Below, in pieces: positions 7,647 through 16,047 of a stretch of 40,999 bases of DNA. The notes under the pieces are model-generated. The model saw only the letters and a program-made list of their open reading frames with translations. It was not told the origin of the DNA and made no database searches. Origin of the DNA: JBOHWJ01 sp050736615 (lineage in GTDB: Bacteria; Desulfobacterota; Binatia; Binatales; Binataceae). The first letter of the stretch is position 1; each line of letters opens with the position of its first letter. The DNA is taken from NCBI GenBank assembly GCA_050736615.1, contig JBOHWL010000066.1, positions 1 to 40,999 on the forward strand. Direction: 5' to 3'. A program made the position numbers and the translations under genes.

Positions 7647-8747
7647 TCAAAGCTCGACTCCCAGCGCGCGCAAGGCCGAGTTGCCCGGATTAGCCGGCGT
7701 ATGCATCATGATGCTTTTAATCGGCGGCGCGCCCGGTTGCTGCGCCGGATTACCGGTAGGCATTTGCCATGAAAACGGCACCTGGCTGAAGACCAGTATG
7801 AACAGAACAATAGTGGCAAACGCCGCCGCTTTGCGCGAGGGAGGCAACGGCGTGTCGGCATCAAGGGTCGAGGGATGGCCCAGACCCAGAAGGATCAGCA
7901 GCACGAACCAGAACAGCCAGCCAAACCAGAAATTCAGCCCGAGATAATACGGAATCACCACCATCAGGATGCAGGCGAGCGCAAACAGCCGCGAGATTCG
8001 CCGATGCCATCGCGAGCCGAATAGCGAATAGATAACGTGCCCGCCGTCGAGTTGGCCAACTGGCAGCAAGTTGAGCGCCGTAACAAAAAATCCGAGCCAT
8101 CCCGCGAAAGCAATTGGGCTCAAGTTAACGTTGACCGTGTTGGGATCAACTCCCAGCATCACTCGCGACAGGCCCCAGAACAGGATTGAATTGCCGAGTT
8201 GCAGCCCGCCTTGCGAAGTGTCCAACGAGGTGATCGTGGAATTGTGCAGGCCATAGAGCACCGCGACCAGCGCAACCAGCATACCCGCCCATGGCCCCGC
8301 CGCACCGATATCGAACATCGCCCGGCGCGTCCGTGGCGGCGTCTTCATTCTGATAAAAGCGCCGAACGTGCCGATGAAGAAGAGCGACGGGTATGGCGCG
8401 GGCAGAAAATAGGGCAAGGTGGCATCGACACCATAGCGGCGTGAGGCCACATAGTGCCCCATTTCATGTGCGCCCAAAATCAGCATCAGAGGAATTGAAA
8501 AGCTCAATCCCGCGATCAGATTGGGCAGCGTTTGCGGCAAAAAAATTGAAACGCCGGCGCCGGCCATGTCCGCGCCCGCCATCGTGGTGGTCAGGAGGGT
8601 TAGGAAGAACAGGACGATATTGAGCGGCGCAACGCGGATCGGCACCCGTACTATTTCATGCGTGGGCGCGGGACCCGGCGCTGCTTCATAACGCGGGATC
8701 TCCGCTAACACCGGCGAAATGTCCTTGCTCGCGGTAAAGTCATCCAT
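7647..8747 (-). CDS. Site-2-type (M50) intramembrane zinc metalloprotease
   Basis: A 366-aa polytopic membrane protein with the two M50 motifs: HEMGH (94-98) in a membrane helix and QLDGGH (D234, H237) near the C-terminal half. It also has the NLLPVGQLDGG context typical of site-2 proteases. These enzymes cleave transmembrane segments of substrates, often anti-sigma factors. No PDZ domain is visible, so it resembles the plant EGY/cyanobacterial-like or compact group more than RseP. A cytoplasmic N-terminal tail of ~40 residues comes first; about seven hydrophobic segments are visible. The neighbouring SAM hydrolase starts upstream with a gap of 11 bp, so co-transcription is likely. No sigma or anti-sigma gene is nearby to name a substrate. 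Confidence 0.9.
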   Translation of the reverse strand: MDDFTASKDISPVLAEIPRYEAAPGPAPTHEIVRVPIRVAPLNIVLFFLTLLTTTMAGADMAGAGVSIFLPQTLPNLIAGLSFSIPLMLILGAHEMGHYVASRRYGVDATLPYFLPAPYPSLFFIGTFGAFIRMKTPPRTRRAMFDIGAAGPWAGMLVALVAVLYGLHNSTITSLDTSQGGLQLGNSILFWGLSRVMLGVDPNTVNVNLSPIAFAGWLGFFVTALNLLPVGQLDGGHVIYSLFGSRWHRRISRLFALACILMVVIPYYLGLNFWFGWLFWFVLLILLGLGHPSTLDADTPLPPSRKAAAFATIVLFILVFSQVPFSWQMPTGNPAQQPGAPPIKSIMMHTPANPGNSALRALGVEL

Positions 8748-8758
8748 AGGGCCGAATG

Positions 8759-9580
8759 CTAACCACCCTTGGCAGGCCGTAATATTACCGATGCGCCCAC
8801 GCCGGCCTTGAATCGCGCCGCCGCGCTGCCATCACGTACAGCCATCTCCAGCATATTGAAGCTTCCAAACGTGGCGAGAGGGGCGCCCCGGGGCGCATCA
8901 CCGTAAGTCCTGCGAATCTCAATTGGCGCGCCGCGTCCGATCCTAACCGAAAGCCTACGGCCGGGAAAGTGTCGACGTAGACGTGCAACCGCCGCGCGAT
9001 CGATGTTGGTGACGAGATTGCCGTATCGATCCTCATATATGACCGCGCCACGAATATCCGCCGGCGTCTCACGCACCGGCTCAAGCTCGAGCCGCTCGAG
9101 GTTTTCACGCTCAGGCCCTAGCAAACCGGGCCGCACTCCGCGCCATAGATGAGCGGCGGCCGGCGCAAAAATATCCCGTCCATGAAAGGTCGCACTGAGG
9201 TCTGCTAAGCGGTAACGCGGCGAGCGCAACTCGATCACGTGCGCGACCGCAGCCTGCCGCACCGCCAGCCACATCAAGCCGTTATCGGGACCGACGAAGC
9301 GTGCGCCGGCGCGGGTTTCCACCGCAATCGGCAGCCGCGCGGTGCCAACTCCAGGATCGACCACGGCTAGAAACACGGTGCCTTTGGGGAAATAACGCCA
9401 GCATTGTTCCAGCGCCAACGCTCCCGCCACGACCGATTGCGGCGGCACGCCATGCGTAATGTCGATTATCGGCGCTTGCGGCGCGATCGTGCCGATCACT
9501 CCCTTCATCGCCGCCACGTAATGGTCGCGATAGCCAAAATCCGTGAGAATCGCGATTGGAAAGCGCGCTTTGACCGGCAT
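8759..9580 (-). CDS. S-adenosyl-L-methionine hydrolase (adenosine-forming), DUF62 family
   Basis: A 273-aa cytoplasmic enzyme of the SAM hydroxide adenosyltransferase / fluorinase-chlorinase superfamily. Seen motifs include ILTDFGYRDHYVAAMKG at the N-terminus, DITHGVPPQ, VVDPGVGT, FVGPDNGL, and the C-terminal beta domain with a YEDRYGNLVTNI segment. Characterised members mostly hydrolyse SAM to adenosine and methionine; the halogenases are rare and carry an extra loop. I see no evidence for halogenase activity. It lies between the DHS-like gene (7 bp gap) and the M50 protease gene (11 bp gap) on the same strand, so the three probably form an operon. Confidence 0.88.
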   Translation of the reverse strand: MPVKARFPIAILTDFGYRDHYVAAMKGVIGTIAPQAPIIDITHGVPPQSVVAGALALEQCWRYFPKGTVFLAVVDPGVGTARLPIAVETRAGARFVGPDNGLMWLAVRQAAVAHVIELRSPRYRLADLSATFHGRDIFAPAAAHLWRGVRPGLLGPERENLERLELEPVRETPADIRGAVIYEDRYGNLVTNIDRAAVARLRRHFPGRRLSVRIGRGAPIEIRRTYGDAPRGAPLATFGSFNMLEMAVRDGSAAARFKAGVGASVILRPAKGG

Positions 9581-9587
9581 ACGGGAG

Positions 9588-10565
9588 TCAGTCTGCCGCG
9601 GCGCGGCGCGCGCGGCGGCGCGCCAGCTCCTCGCGAATCGCGGCCGCCAGAAGCGGAAACATCAACTCGTGATGTCCGGTCAGAGCAAAGGCACGCCCAC
9701 CGTCACGCGTGGGCCGTTCCAGCACGTTCATGCGCGGACGGTATTGTCGAATGAAATCCATATCGACGGCGGTGAAATTCTTTACCTTGCGCCCCAGGTT
9801 ACGCGCGAGATTGAGCGCCTTAAGAAAAACTTCCGGCATCACCACCGCCGAGCCCAGATTTATCACGACGCCGCCCGAGAGTCCGGCCACGACGGCGGCC
9901 AGCCGGCGGAAATCCGTCATGCTGGCTTGTCCGATCGCCGCTCCATCGGCGGCCGGATGCATATGGATAATGTCGGCCCCTAAAGTTACGTGCACGGTCG
10001 CCGATGCGCCGACTTGGTGAGCGGCGGCAAATATGCTGATATCGCGAAACTTGAATCTCGATTGTGCAATCTCGCGCCCGATCACTTCGCCGAGTCCGGC
10101 GCCCTCGGAAGCCGCCGTTTGTGCCGCCGCATTCAAAAAGGCGCCGGTCTCCTCGGCCATGCCGAAGCTGCCGTCGGCAAGCCCGGCGCCAACGTCCTCG
10201 GAGGTGCGTCCGGCAAAGGCAAGTTCGAAATCGTGAATAATCGCGGCACCATTGGTTGCTAACGCGCTGATCGCGCCGTCGCGAATCAGGTCGCGGATAA
10301 TCGGGTTCAGACCGACCTTGATCGGATGCGCACCCATCATCAACAGCAATGGACGGTTGTGCATTCGGGATGAAGCAATGCGTCGCGCGATTTCACGCAC
10401 ATCCGCGGCCGCAAGGGTCTGTGGCAAGGAGTCGAGAAACTCGCGGAAGCTGCCGCCCGCGTGCAGCGAGTGGGCGAACTGGGCGCGACCAACCACACGC
10501 GACAACGTAACTAGCTTGCGCGTGCGCGCCCTTGACACGTCAAGCGGCGACGGAGGCTTCATCAC
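9588..10565 (-). CDS. Conserved protein, possibly deoxyhypusine-synthase-like
   Basis: A 325-aa cytoplasmic protein with an NAD-type alpha/beta pattern. Striking segments are MMGAHPIKVGLNP, ATNGAAIIHDFELA, EDVGAGLADGSFGMAEETG, GADIIHMHPAADGAAIG and GVVINLGSAVVMPEVFLKAL. The order of these glycine-rich and acidic segments reminds me of deoxyhypusine synthase relatives. However, I cannot identify the catalytic lysine with certainty, and bacteria generally have no hypusine. The name is therefore tentative; homospermidine-type or unrelated chemistry is possible. It is the first gene of a leftward run with SAM hydrolase and M50 protease. The preceding region separates it from the divergent cupredoxin gene. 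Confidence 0.8.
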   Translation of the reverse strand: MMKPPSPLDVSRARTRKLVTLSRVVGRAQFAHSLHAGGSFREFLDSLPQTLAAADVREIARRIASSRMHNRPLLLMMGAHPIKVGLNPIIRDLIRDGAISALATNGAAIIHDFELAFAGRTSEDVGAGLADGSFGMAEETGAFLNAAAQTAASEGAGLGEVIGREIAQSRFKFRDISIFAAAHQVGASATVHVTLGADIIHMHPAADGAAIGQASMTDFRRLAAVVAGLSGGVVINLGSAVVMPEVFLKALNLARNLGRKVKNFTAVDMDFIRQYRPRMNVLERPTRDGGRAFALTGHHELMFPLLAAAIREELARRRARRAAAD

Positions 10566-10754
10566 GCAAGGGTAACTTAGGGAAATTTCTCCGCAAATTC
10601 ATGGGACGTCAAGGCTAACCGATGCGCGCGACCATCGCCAACTATGGACCGCACAGCATTACTGGCAGGCGCCCAGTCGGTTTGCGGATTGAGTGCTGAT
10701 TTTGCATAGTTATCCCGGGTGACAACGCGCGCGCAAAGGTGCTTGGGGAGGACC

Positions 10755-11342
10755 ATGGCGCGGCGGGGCGTTATGCTCTTGGCCGCGGCGCTCGTGAGCT
10801 TGACTCTCTCCCCGGTGATCGCGCGGCCGCAACAGTACAAACTGCCCTCCAGCCGCCAGATTCAATCCACCCTTGAGCAATTGCCGTCGCGCCTGGCCCA
10901 GCCGCCTTCCAATACGAATCAAGGGCAACCAAAGAGTTCCTCAAAACCGCCATCGGTGGTCGTCGAAATGAACGATGAGCTCCCGATGTATGAACCGAGC
11001 CATTTGGTCATCGCCACCGGCGACACCGTGGAATGGAAGAACAACGGGATCGTCGATCATTCGGCGAGCGACAATGTACAAAAGGCTGACAGCAAATCCG
11101 ACGCCGAGCTACCTGCCGGGGCCACCCCGTTCTATTCGGGCGCGATTATGCCGGGGCACGTGTATCGTTATACCTTCATCGTACCGGGCGTTTACAAATA
11201 TTTTTGCGATTCACACGAGTCGGACGGGATGATCGGAGAAATCACGGTCAAGGCTGCGCCCGCAACGTCCGCGGCGGAGTCCAAAAGCGCCTCAGATGTG
11301 CATTCGCTGACCCGCGTCGCCCAGGATCCGCCTGCCAGGTAA
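10755..11342 (+). CDS. Secreted cupredoxin (plastocyanin/azurin-like blue copper protein)
   Basis: 195 aa from ATG 10755; GGAGG precedes it at short spacing, and a GTG at 10719 is also in frame. An N-terminal signal peptide (MARRGVMLLAAALVSLTLSPVIA) and a disordered Ser/Pro/Gln-rich linker precede the copper domain. A complete type I copper set is visible: His in GIVDHSASD, then Cys, His and Met in CDSHESDGM, with spacing C-x2-H-x4-M as in plastocyanins. It is probably a periplasmic electron carrier or copper-binding protein. The C-terminus is again low-complexity. It converges with the Rieske oxygenase gene, and no copper resistance genes are beside it. Confidence 0.9.
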   Translation: MARRGVMLLAAALVSLTLSPVIARPQQYKLPSSRQIQSTLEQLPSRLAQPPSNTNQGQPKSSSKPPSVVVEMNDELPMYEPSHLVIATGDTVEWKNNGIVDHSASDNVQKADSKSDAELPAGATPFYSGAIMPGHVYRYTFIVPGVYKYFCDSHESDGMIGEITVKAAPATSAAESKSASDVHSLTRVAQDPPAR

Positions 11343-11367
11343 AGGAACGCGTCTCATCTCTTTAATC

Positions 11368-11389
11368 GCGCCCCGGCGGAGCTTTTTTT
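11368..11389 (+). terminator. Possible terminator of the cupredoxin gene
   Basis: A GC-rich segment with imperfect self-complementarity is followed by seven T residues (11383-11389), about 40 bp past the cupredoxin stop. The T-tract overlaps the stop codon of the convergent Rieske gene. The stem is short and imperfect, so the call is weak. Confidence 0.3.
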
Positions 11390-12425
11390 ACCCGGCCTGA
11401 CGGCGAAATCTGAACGCTTCTTCGGCCAGCATGCGATCGATAATGCGCCTTGCGTGAATCGGCCCGGCGTCGCTTTGGATGTTTATCGTCGGAGAACCCG
11501 CGGTTAATTCATTCCACTGTTGCTGAAGCTCGAGCACCGACCAGTCTTCCATGAAGGTGCGGTGTATCTCTTCGAACACTGATTCGGTGGCTGACTTGTC
11601 GTTGGGCGCGCGATCCTGGGCAATTGCCCAAAAATAATGGCAGGTGGTAGCTGTCTCCGGCGTTATCGCGTTGAGGTTGCGCAAGCCGATGCCGCCTCGC
11701 CGATTGCCTTCCGCTGCGCCGGTCCCCGTATCCACGGCACCAGCATAAAGATTAACGAAGCCGGGTGGGTCGAACCGGATAATCTGCCAACGATCGATAT
11801 TGCCGGCGAATCCCGCGCGTACGTACGTCGGTGGCGGTTCGATATCGATCAGCCAGCGCCTGATGGTGACGGAATTGTCCACCAATTCATTTTCCACGCG
11901 TGCTTTTTCAACATTCGCCGCCGACCCGATCGTGCCAGGATGGACGAAGGTCAAGTGAGACAAATCGAGCAGGTTATCGAGAATCAGCCGGTAATCGCTT
12001 TTGATATGGAGCCGTTCTGCCTTCGCGCCCCATCCAGGATCGCTAAGCCAGTGAAAGTCGATAAGCGGAGTACCGCTGGCCAGCACGGGGTCCCCCATCC
12101 AGATCCATATCCATCCCCATCTTTCGGTAAGCGCGTAGTTCCGGATGCTGGCTGCCGGGGGAACATGAGCCTGGCCGGGAACTTTGGTGCACTTGCCAGA
12201 ACAATCAAAAACCAGTCCGTGGTAGCCGCATTCCAGCGTGTCGCCAATCAGCTTGCCTTTGTGCAACGGGAAATGGCGATGACTGCAACGGTCTTCGAGA
12301 GCAATGGCCTCGCCATTCTCGGTACGAAACAACACGACCGGCTCATTCAGCAGAATACGACCCAGCGGCTGTCTCCCAACCTCCTCCGTCAGTGCGGCCA
12401 CATACCAGTGATTTTTGAGGAACAT
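11388..12425 (-). CDS. Rieske non-heme iron oxygenase, alpha subunit (vanillate O-demethylase-like)
   Basis: 345 aa. The Rieske [2Fe-2S] motif is C47-S-H49 ... C66-G-Y-H69. The mononuclear iron ligands appear in NLLDLSHLTFVHPG (D154, H157, H162). The size and the LDLSHLTFVH signature place it with the single-subunit VanA/phenoxybenzoate-dioxygenase group, which carries out O-demethylation or hydroxylation of aromatic acids. A ferredoxin reductase partner is needed but is not in the window. A good ribosome binding site (AAGGAAG) precedes the ATG. It is the last gene of the leftward operon that starts with the TcuA-type dehydrogenase, 124 bp after the acyl-CoA dehydrogenase gene. The substrate is unknown; a methoxylated or oxygenated ring feeding the tricarboxylate steps is one possibility. 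Confidence 0.9.
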   Translation of the reverse strand: MFLKNHWYVAALTEEVGRQPLGRILLNEPVVLFRTENGEAIALEDRCSHRHFPLHKGKLIGDTLECGYHGLVFDCSGKCTKVPGQAHVPPAASIRNYALTERWGWIWIWMGDPVLASGTPLIDFHWLSDPGWGAKAERLHIKSDYRLILDNLLDLSHLTFVHPGTIGSAANVEKARVENELVDNSVTIRRWLIDIEPPPTYVRAGFAGNIDRWQIIRFDPPGFVNLYAGAVDTGTGAAEGNRRGGIGLRNLNAITPETATTCHYFWAIAQDRAPNDKSATESVFEEIHRTFMEDWSVLELQQQWNELTAGSPTINIQSDAGPIHARRIIDRMLAEEAFRFRRQAG

Positions 12426-12549
12426 GCAGGACTTCCTTGACAGTATTCCGCTTATTTATCGGTCCAGCAATGCGAGTGATAACGCGTTCGCGTGACTAAG
12501 TGTAGCGCGAAAATCAATGTGCGAAGCTTCGACTCGGAGCTTCCAGGGG

Positions 12550-13743
12550 TCAACCCTTGGGCAAACCGAGTTGGCGTTCGCCAAGAATATTCTTCTGAAT
12601 TTCGCTGGTCCCACCCGCAATCGTGTACTGACGCGAACTGAGCACGCGATTAAGCCATCGCGGCGCGTCGGGCACCATCTCGGTCGCCGCGCCCATTAAG
12701 GCGTAGCCGCCCAGCAACTCGCTGGCAAAGCGCGCGATTCGCACTCCCAGTTCGGAACCGAACAGCTTCAGCACCGAACCTTCAGGTCCCGGCGGAAGGC
12801 CTTTTAGCCGACGGCTGAGGGAACGCAAGCGCGTGTATTTCGCCGCTTCACATTCGATCATGAACTCGGCCAGGCGCTGACGCACCCATTCCTGCGCCCA
12901 TGCCGGGCGTCCGTCGATCTGCACACGATGCGCCAGCTCGGCCAGACGACGCACTTGGGCGGAGTGGCCGCCACCACCCGCGATACCGCGTTCGAAGGCC
13001 AGCGTGGTCACCGCCACTTTCCAGCCTTCGTTGAGCGGCCCGACCAGATTATCCTTCGGGATTTGCACGTTATCGAAGAAGACTTCATTGAAGTGATGAT
13101 GCCCGTTCATCACCACCAACGGCCGCACTTCAACGCCCGCCGCGTGCATATCGTCGAGAATCAGGTAGCTGATGCCTTTGTGCTTGGGGGCTTCCGGGTC
13201 GGTGCGCGCCAGCAGGAACATCTTATCCGCGTATTGCGCGCCTGAGGTCCACACCTTTTGCCCATTGACAAGAAAAGAATCGCCCTTTAGCTCGGCGCGA
13301 GTTTGCAATCCCGCCAGGTCCGAGCCGGCACCCGGTTCGGAATAACCCTGGCACCAGATATCGTCGCCGCTGAGGATGCGGGGCAGATAGTGCATTTTCT
13401 GGTCATCGGTGCCCCAATGCATCAGGGTGGGTCCAAACAGGCCGACGCCGGAATAGCCCGGCAGGATCGGAGCGCGCGCCCTGAAGTACTCCTCGTCAAA
13501 GATAATCTGCTCGATAAGCCCCGCCTGGCGTCCGCCGTATTCTCTCGGCCATGAGAGGCCAACCCAGCCTGAAGCGTGCAGCTTATGCTGCCAGGCGCGG
13601 CGTTTCTCGAAAACCTCGCGATTGGGCGCGATCCGCTCGTCCATCGGGTCATCGATACACAGATCCGGCGGCAGGTTTTGTTTGAGCCATACGCGAACCT
13701 GCTTTCGGAACGCGTCCTGTTCAGACGTATAGTCAAAATCCAT
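12550..13743 (-). CDS. Acyl-CoA dehydrogenase
   Basis: A 397-aa FAD enzyme of the acyl-CoA dehydrogenase fold. Segments seen include the N-terminal helical domain (FDYTSEQDAFRKQVRVWLK), WCQGYSEPGAGSDLAGLQT, LVNGQKVWTSGAQYADKMFLLART, and the C-terminal YTIAGGTSEIQKNILGERQLG. The position that holds the catalytic Glu in medium-chain enzymes (YEGT) is AGGT here, as in many FadE-type subunits that use a base elsewhere or act as heteromers. Activity on a particular acyl-CoA should therefore not be assumed. It sits 9 bp after the amidohydrolase gene in the long leftward operon. It probably dehydrogenates a CoA thioester produced in the same pathway, although no CoA ligase or transferase is in this operon. 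Confidence 0.92.
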   Translation of the reverse strand: MDFDYTSEQDAFRKQVRVWLKQNLPPDLCIDDPMDERIAPNREVFEKRRAWQHKLHASGWVGLSWPREYGGRQAGLIEQIIFDEEYFRARAPILPGYSGVGLFGPTLMHWGTDDQKMHYLPRILSGDDIWCQGYSEPGAGSDLAGLQTRAELKGDSFLVNGQKVWTSGAQYADKMFLLARTDPEAPKHKGISYLILDDMHAAGVEVRPLVVMNGHHHFNEVFFDNVQIPKDNLVGPLNEGWKVAVTTLAFERGIAGGGGHSAQVRRLAELAHRVQIDGRPAWAQEWVRQRLAEFMIECEAAKYTRLRSLSRRLKGLPPGPEGSVLKLFGSELGVRIARFASELLGGYALMGAATEMVPDAPRWLNRVLSSRQYTIAGGTSEIQKNILGERQLGLPKG

Positions 13744-13752
13744 GTCGGCGAC

Positions 13753-14871
13753 CTAATTGAGATTGAAAGCGCGCGCCGCGTTTTCCCACAGGATTTTGCG
13801 CCTGCTGACGTCGCTTATCGGCTGCTTCAGAACCGCTTCAACTCCCCATGGGAAGGTACCGTCGGGATGCGGGTAATCGGTGTCCCATAGAAAGTTGTTG
13901 TCGCCAACCAATTCGATCGCCGCTTTCATAGTAGGTTCGTCGCCGCGGAACGCCACGAAGAAGTTTGATTTGAAATATTCGGTCGGCCGCTTGGTCAGGT
14001 ATTCATGCTCGGCGTTGCCACTGTAATTCCAATGCTGCTCCATGCGCTGCAGCCAATACGGCACCCAGCCGCCATCGGCTTCCACATGGACAACCTTCAG
14101 GTGGGGCAACTTCTCGAGCACGCCGTACCAGATAAGTCCGGCCATCGCCGCCATCGCCTCAAACGGATGTGACAGGATGTGGCCGCTGACATGAGTATTC
14201 ATGCGATCGCCGAACGACGGCACCGAGGACGAGGCCGAGTCATGCGTGGAAATCGGCTTGCCGGTCTGCTCCACTTCGCTCCAGAGCGGCAGGTAATCAT
14301 CGTCGAAGATACTGCAGCCGCGCACTGGATTGGGCCGTACGTAATAGCTAACGCAGCCGAGTTGATGGGCACGCTGGACTTCCTTGATCGCTTCCTCCAC
14401 GCTCTGCATCGGCAAAATCGCGGCCCAGTGCAGGCGATCGGGTTTGTACGAGCAATATTCCGCGCTCCAATTGTTGTAGGCGCGGCAGCATGCGGCGAGC
14501 AATTTGGGGTCGTTGAATTGGCGGCCCAGCATTTGGCCCGCCGCGGTCGGATAGAGAATGGCGGCATCGACACCCTGCTCGTCCATGTCCGCAATGCGGC
14601 TTTCGGCGCTGAAGCCGGTCTCCCGTGCGCGGCTGAAACGCTCCATCGCCTTTTGCACGCTTTTCAGAAAAGCGGGCGCCGCCATCGGATACTTGCCCTT
14701 TTCCCGCGTGAAGGGCTCGCCTTCCACCAGAAAGGTGCGCCGGCCGGAATCGGGCGCCTTGCCCATTTTGGGCGCCTGGGATTTGTAGGCGTCCTCCATG
14801 TAGCGCTCCCACATCCATTCCGGCTCCATTTGATGGGTGTCGGCATCGACAATTTTGTATCCATCTCGCAT
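13753..14871 (-). CDS. Amidohydrolase 2 family protein (ACMSD/decarboxylase-like)
   Basis: A 372-aa TIM-barrel metal-dependent hydrolase or decarboxylase (Amidohydro_2). Metal-binding landmarks are VDADTHQMEP at the N-terminus, the His in ISTHDSASS, and the C-terminal LWDTDYPHPDG. Members include ACMS decarboxylase, gamma-resorcylate decarboxylase, 5-carboxyvanillate decarboxylase and 4-oxalomesaconate hydratase (LigJ). They therefore act on acids by decarboxylation or hydration rather than amide hydrolysis. GAGG precedes ATG 14871. It is in the long leftward operon between the Zn-alcohol dehydrogenase (69 bp) and acyl-CoA dehydrogenase (9 bp) genes. Two relatives lie at the right end of the window. 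The substrate cannot be read from the sequence. Confidence 0.88.
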   Translation of the reverse strand: MRDGYKIVDADTHQMEPEWMWERYMEDAYKSQAPKMGKAPDSGRRTFLVEGEPFTREKGKYPMAAPAFLKSVQKAMERFSRARETGFSAESRIADMDEQGVDAAILYPTAAGQMLGRQFNDPKLLAACCRAYNNWSAEYCSYKPDRLHWAAILPMQSVEEAIKEVQRAHQLGCVSYYVRPNPVRGCSIFDDDYLPLWSEVEQTGKPISTHDSASSSVPSFGDRMNTHVSGHILSHPFEAMAAMAGLIWYGVLEKLPHLKVVHVEADGGWVPYWLQRMEQHWNYSGNAEHEYLTKRPTEYFKSNFFVAFRGDEPTMKAAIELVGDNNFLWDTDYPHPDGTFPWGVEAVLKQPISDVSRRKILWENAARAFNLN

Positions 14872-14940
14872 CGAAATTAAACCTCGTAATTCTTTGCACC
14901 TTGGATCACAGGGTCGCGCGGCTGGCCGCCGCGTCCGGAT

Positions 14941-15960
14941 TCACGCGCGCGGGATGATCAACGCCTTAACGCCCTGCTTGGCCTTGAGCAATTCGAACGC
15001 TTCGAGGCCGTGGGAAAGGTCATAGCGATGGGTCACCATCGGCATGAGATCGACCGCGCCGCTATCGAGCAAGGCAATCGCCCGCCGCCACGATTCCGGC
15101 ATCCGGACCCGCGACGGAATTATCTTGGCGCCATGAAAAAACAGCGCACGCATCTCCGCGTTGGTGATATCGCGCGCGGGCCATCCAACCTCGACCAACT
15201 CACCGTTGCGGCGCATCAACTGGCGTGCCGAATCAAGAAAGCCGGCCGCGTCGAACACCACGTCGGCACCCTCCGGGGGCATCAAGGCGCGCACCTGTTC
15301 GATCCAGTCACGATCGCTCGCACATACCGTCTTGAATCCCATCTCCCGCGCCAGCGCCAGGCGTTCGGCATCGACGCTCAGGCCGGTTATCGCGACGGCG
15401 GAGACACCCAGCGCCCGCGCGGCGAGTGCCGTGCACAATCCGATGGGGCCCGGGCCTTCGATCACGCAACTGTCACCAGCCCTGAGCGATGATTCTTCGA
15501 CCGCATGGACCCCGGTCGCAAACGGCTCCAGCAACGCCGCCTGCTCGAGATCCATCGTGCGTGGCACCAGCCATGCGTTCTGCGTCGGCGCAATCGCATA
15601 TTCGGCGAACGAGCCGCCCAGGCGGCCGGGTTCGAGACAAAAATTGAAGCGGCCCGCCTGACACGAGGCACATCGTCCGCAGGCTCCGAATGGATCGAGC
15701 GCCACATGGTCACCGATTTTGAAGCCGCGCACACCCGCGCCCATTTCGACAATTTCACCCGCCGGTTCATGGCCCAGGATAGTGGGCAACTGCGCGACCA
15801 TGCGATCGGCGCCGAGTTCCCATAGATAAAGATGGAGGTCCGAACCGCAAATTCCGCAGGCCGCGATTTTAACCAACAGTTGACCATCCGCCGGATGCGG
15901 CACGGGGGCGTCAATAATTTCGACGCCAAATTCAGGCCGCGTCTTGGCAATCGCCTTCAT
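14941..15960 (-). CDS. Zinc-dependent medium-chain alcohol dehydrogenase
   Basis: 339 aa of the MDR superfamily. Catalytic zinc residues are in CGICGSDLH (C38) and GHE (H64, E65). A complete structural-zinc lobe has C94, C97, C100 and C108. The nucleotide-binding loop is EGPGPIGLCTALAARALG, followed by an LSVDAERLALA segment. It resembles threonine/sorbitol/butanediol-type dehydrogenases, which oxidise secondary alcohols. A strong AGGAGGT precedes the ATG. It lies in the leftward operon 87 bp after the MmgE/PrpD gene and 69 bp before the amidohydrolase gene. It probably oxidises a hydroxy intermediate of the same pathway. Confidence 0.92.
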   Translation of the reverse strand: MKAIAKTRPEFGVEIIDAPVPHPADGQLLVKIAACGICGSDLHLYLWELGADRMVAQLPTILGHEPAGEIVEMGAGVRGFKIGDHVALDPFGACGRCASCQAGRFNFCLEPGRLGGSFAEYAIAPTQNAWLVPRTMDLEQAALLEPFATGVHAVEESSLRAGDSCVIEGPGPIGLCTALAARALGVSAVAITGLSVDAERLALAREMGFKTVCASDRDWIEQVRALMPPEGADVVFDAAGFLDSARQLMRRNGELVEVGWPARDITNAEMRALFFHGAKIIPSRVRMPESWRRAIALLDSGAVDLMPMVTHRYDLSHGLEAFELLKAKQGVKALIIPRA

Positions 15961-16047
15961 ATGCGATGACCTCCTGTTTCTTAAATACGACTCTGCGATG
16001 GCTTAGGTCAAAAGCATTGTCACATCGCCGTCCGCGCGTGGTCAGTA

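Noticed and set aside
8759..9580. Fluorinase/chlorinase
   Set aside because: The protein belongs to the same superfamily, but most members are SAM hydrolases and I see no halogenase-specific insert or halometabolite genes.
14179..14880. Rightward frame of 233 codons
   Set aside because: It is antisense to the amidohydrolase gene at 13753-14871, which has clear metal-site motifs.
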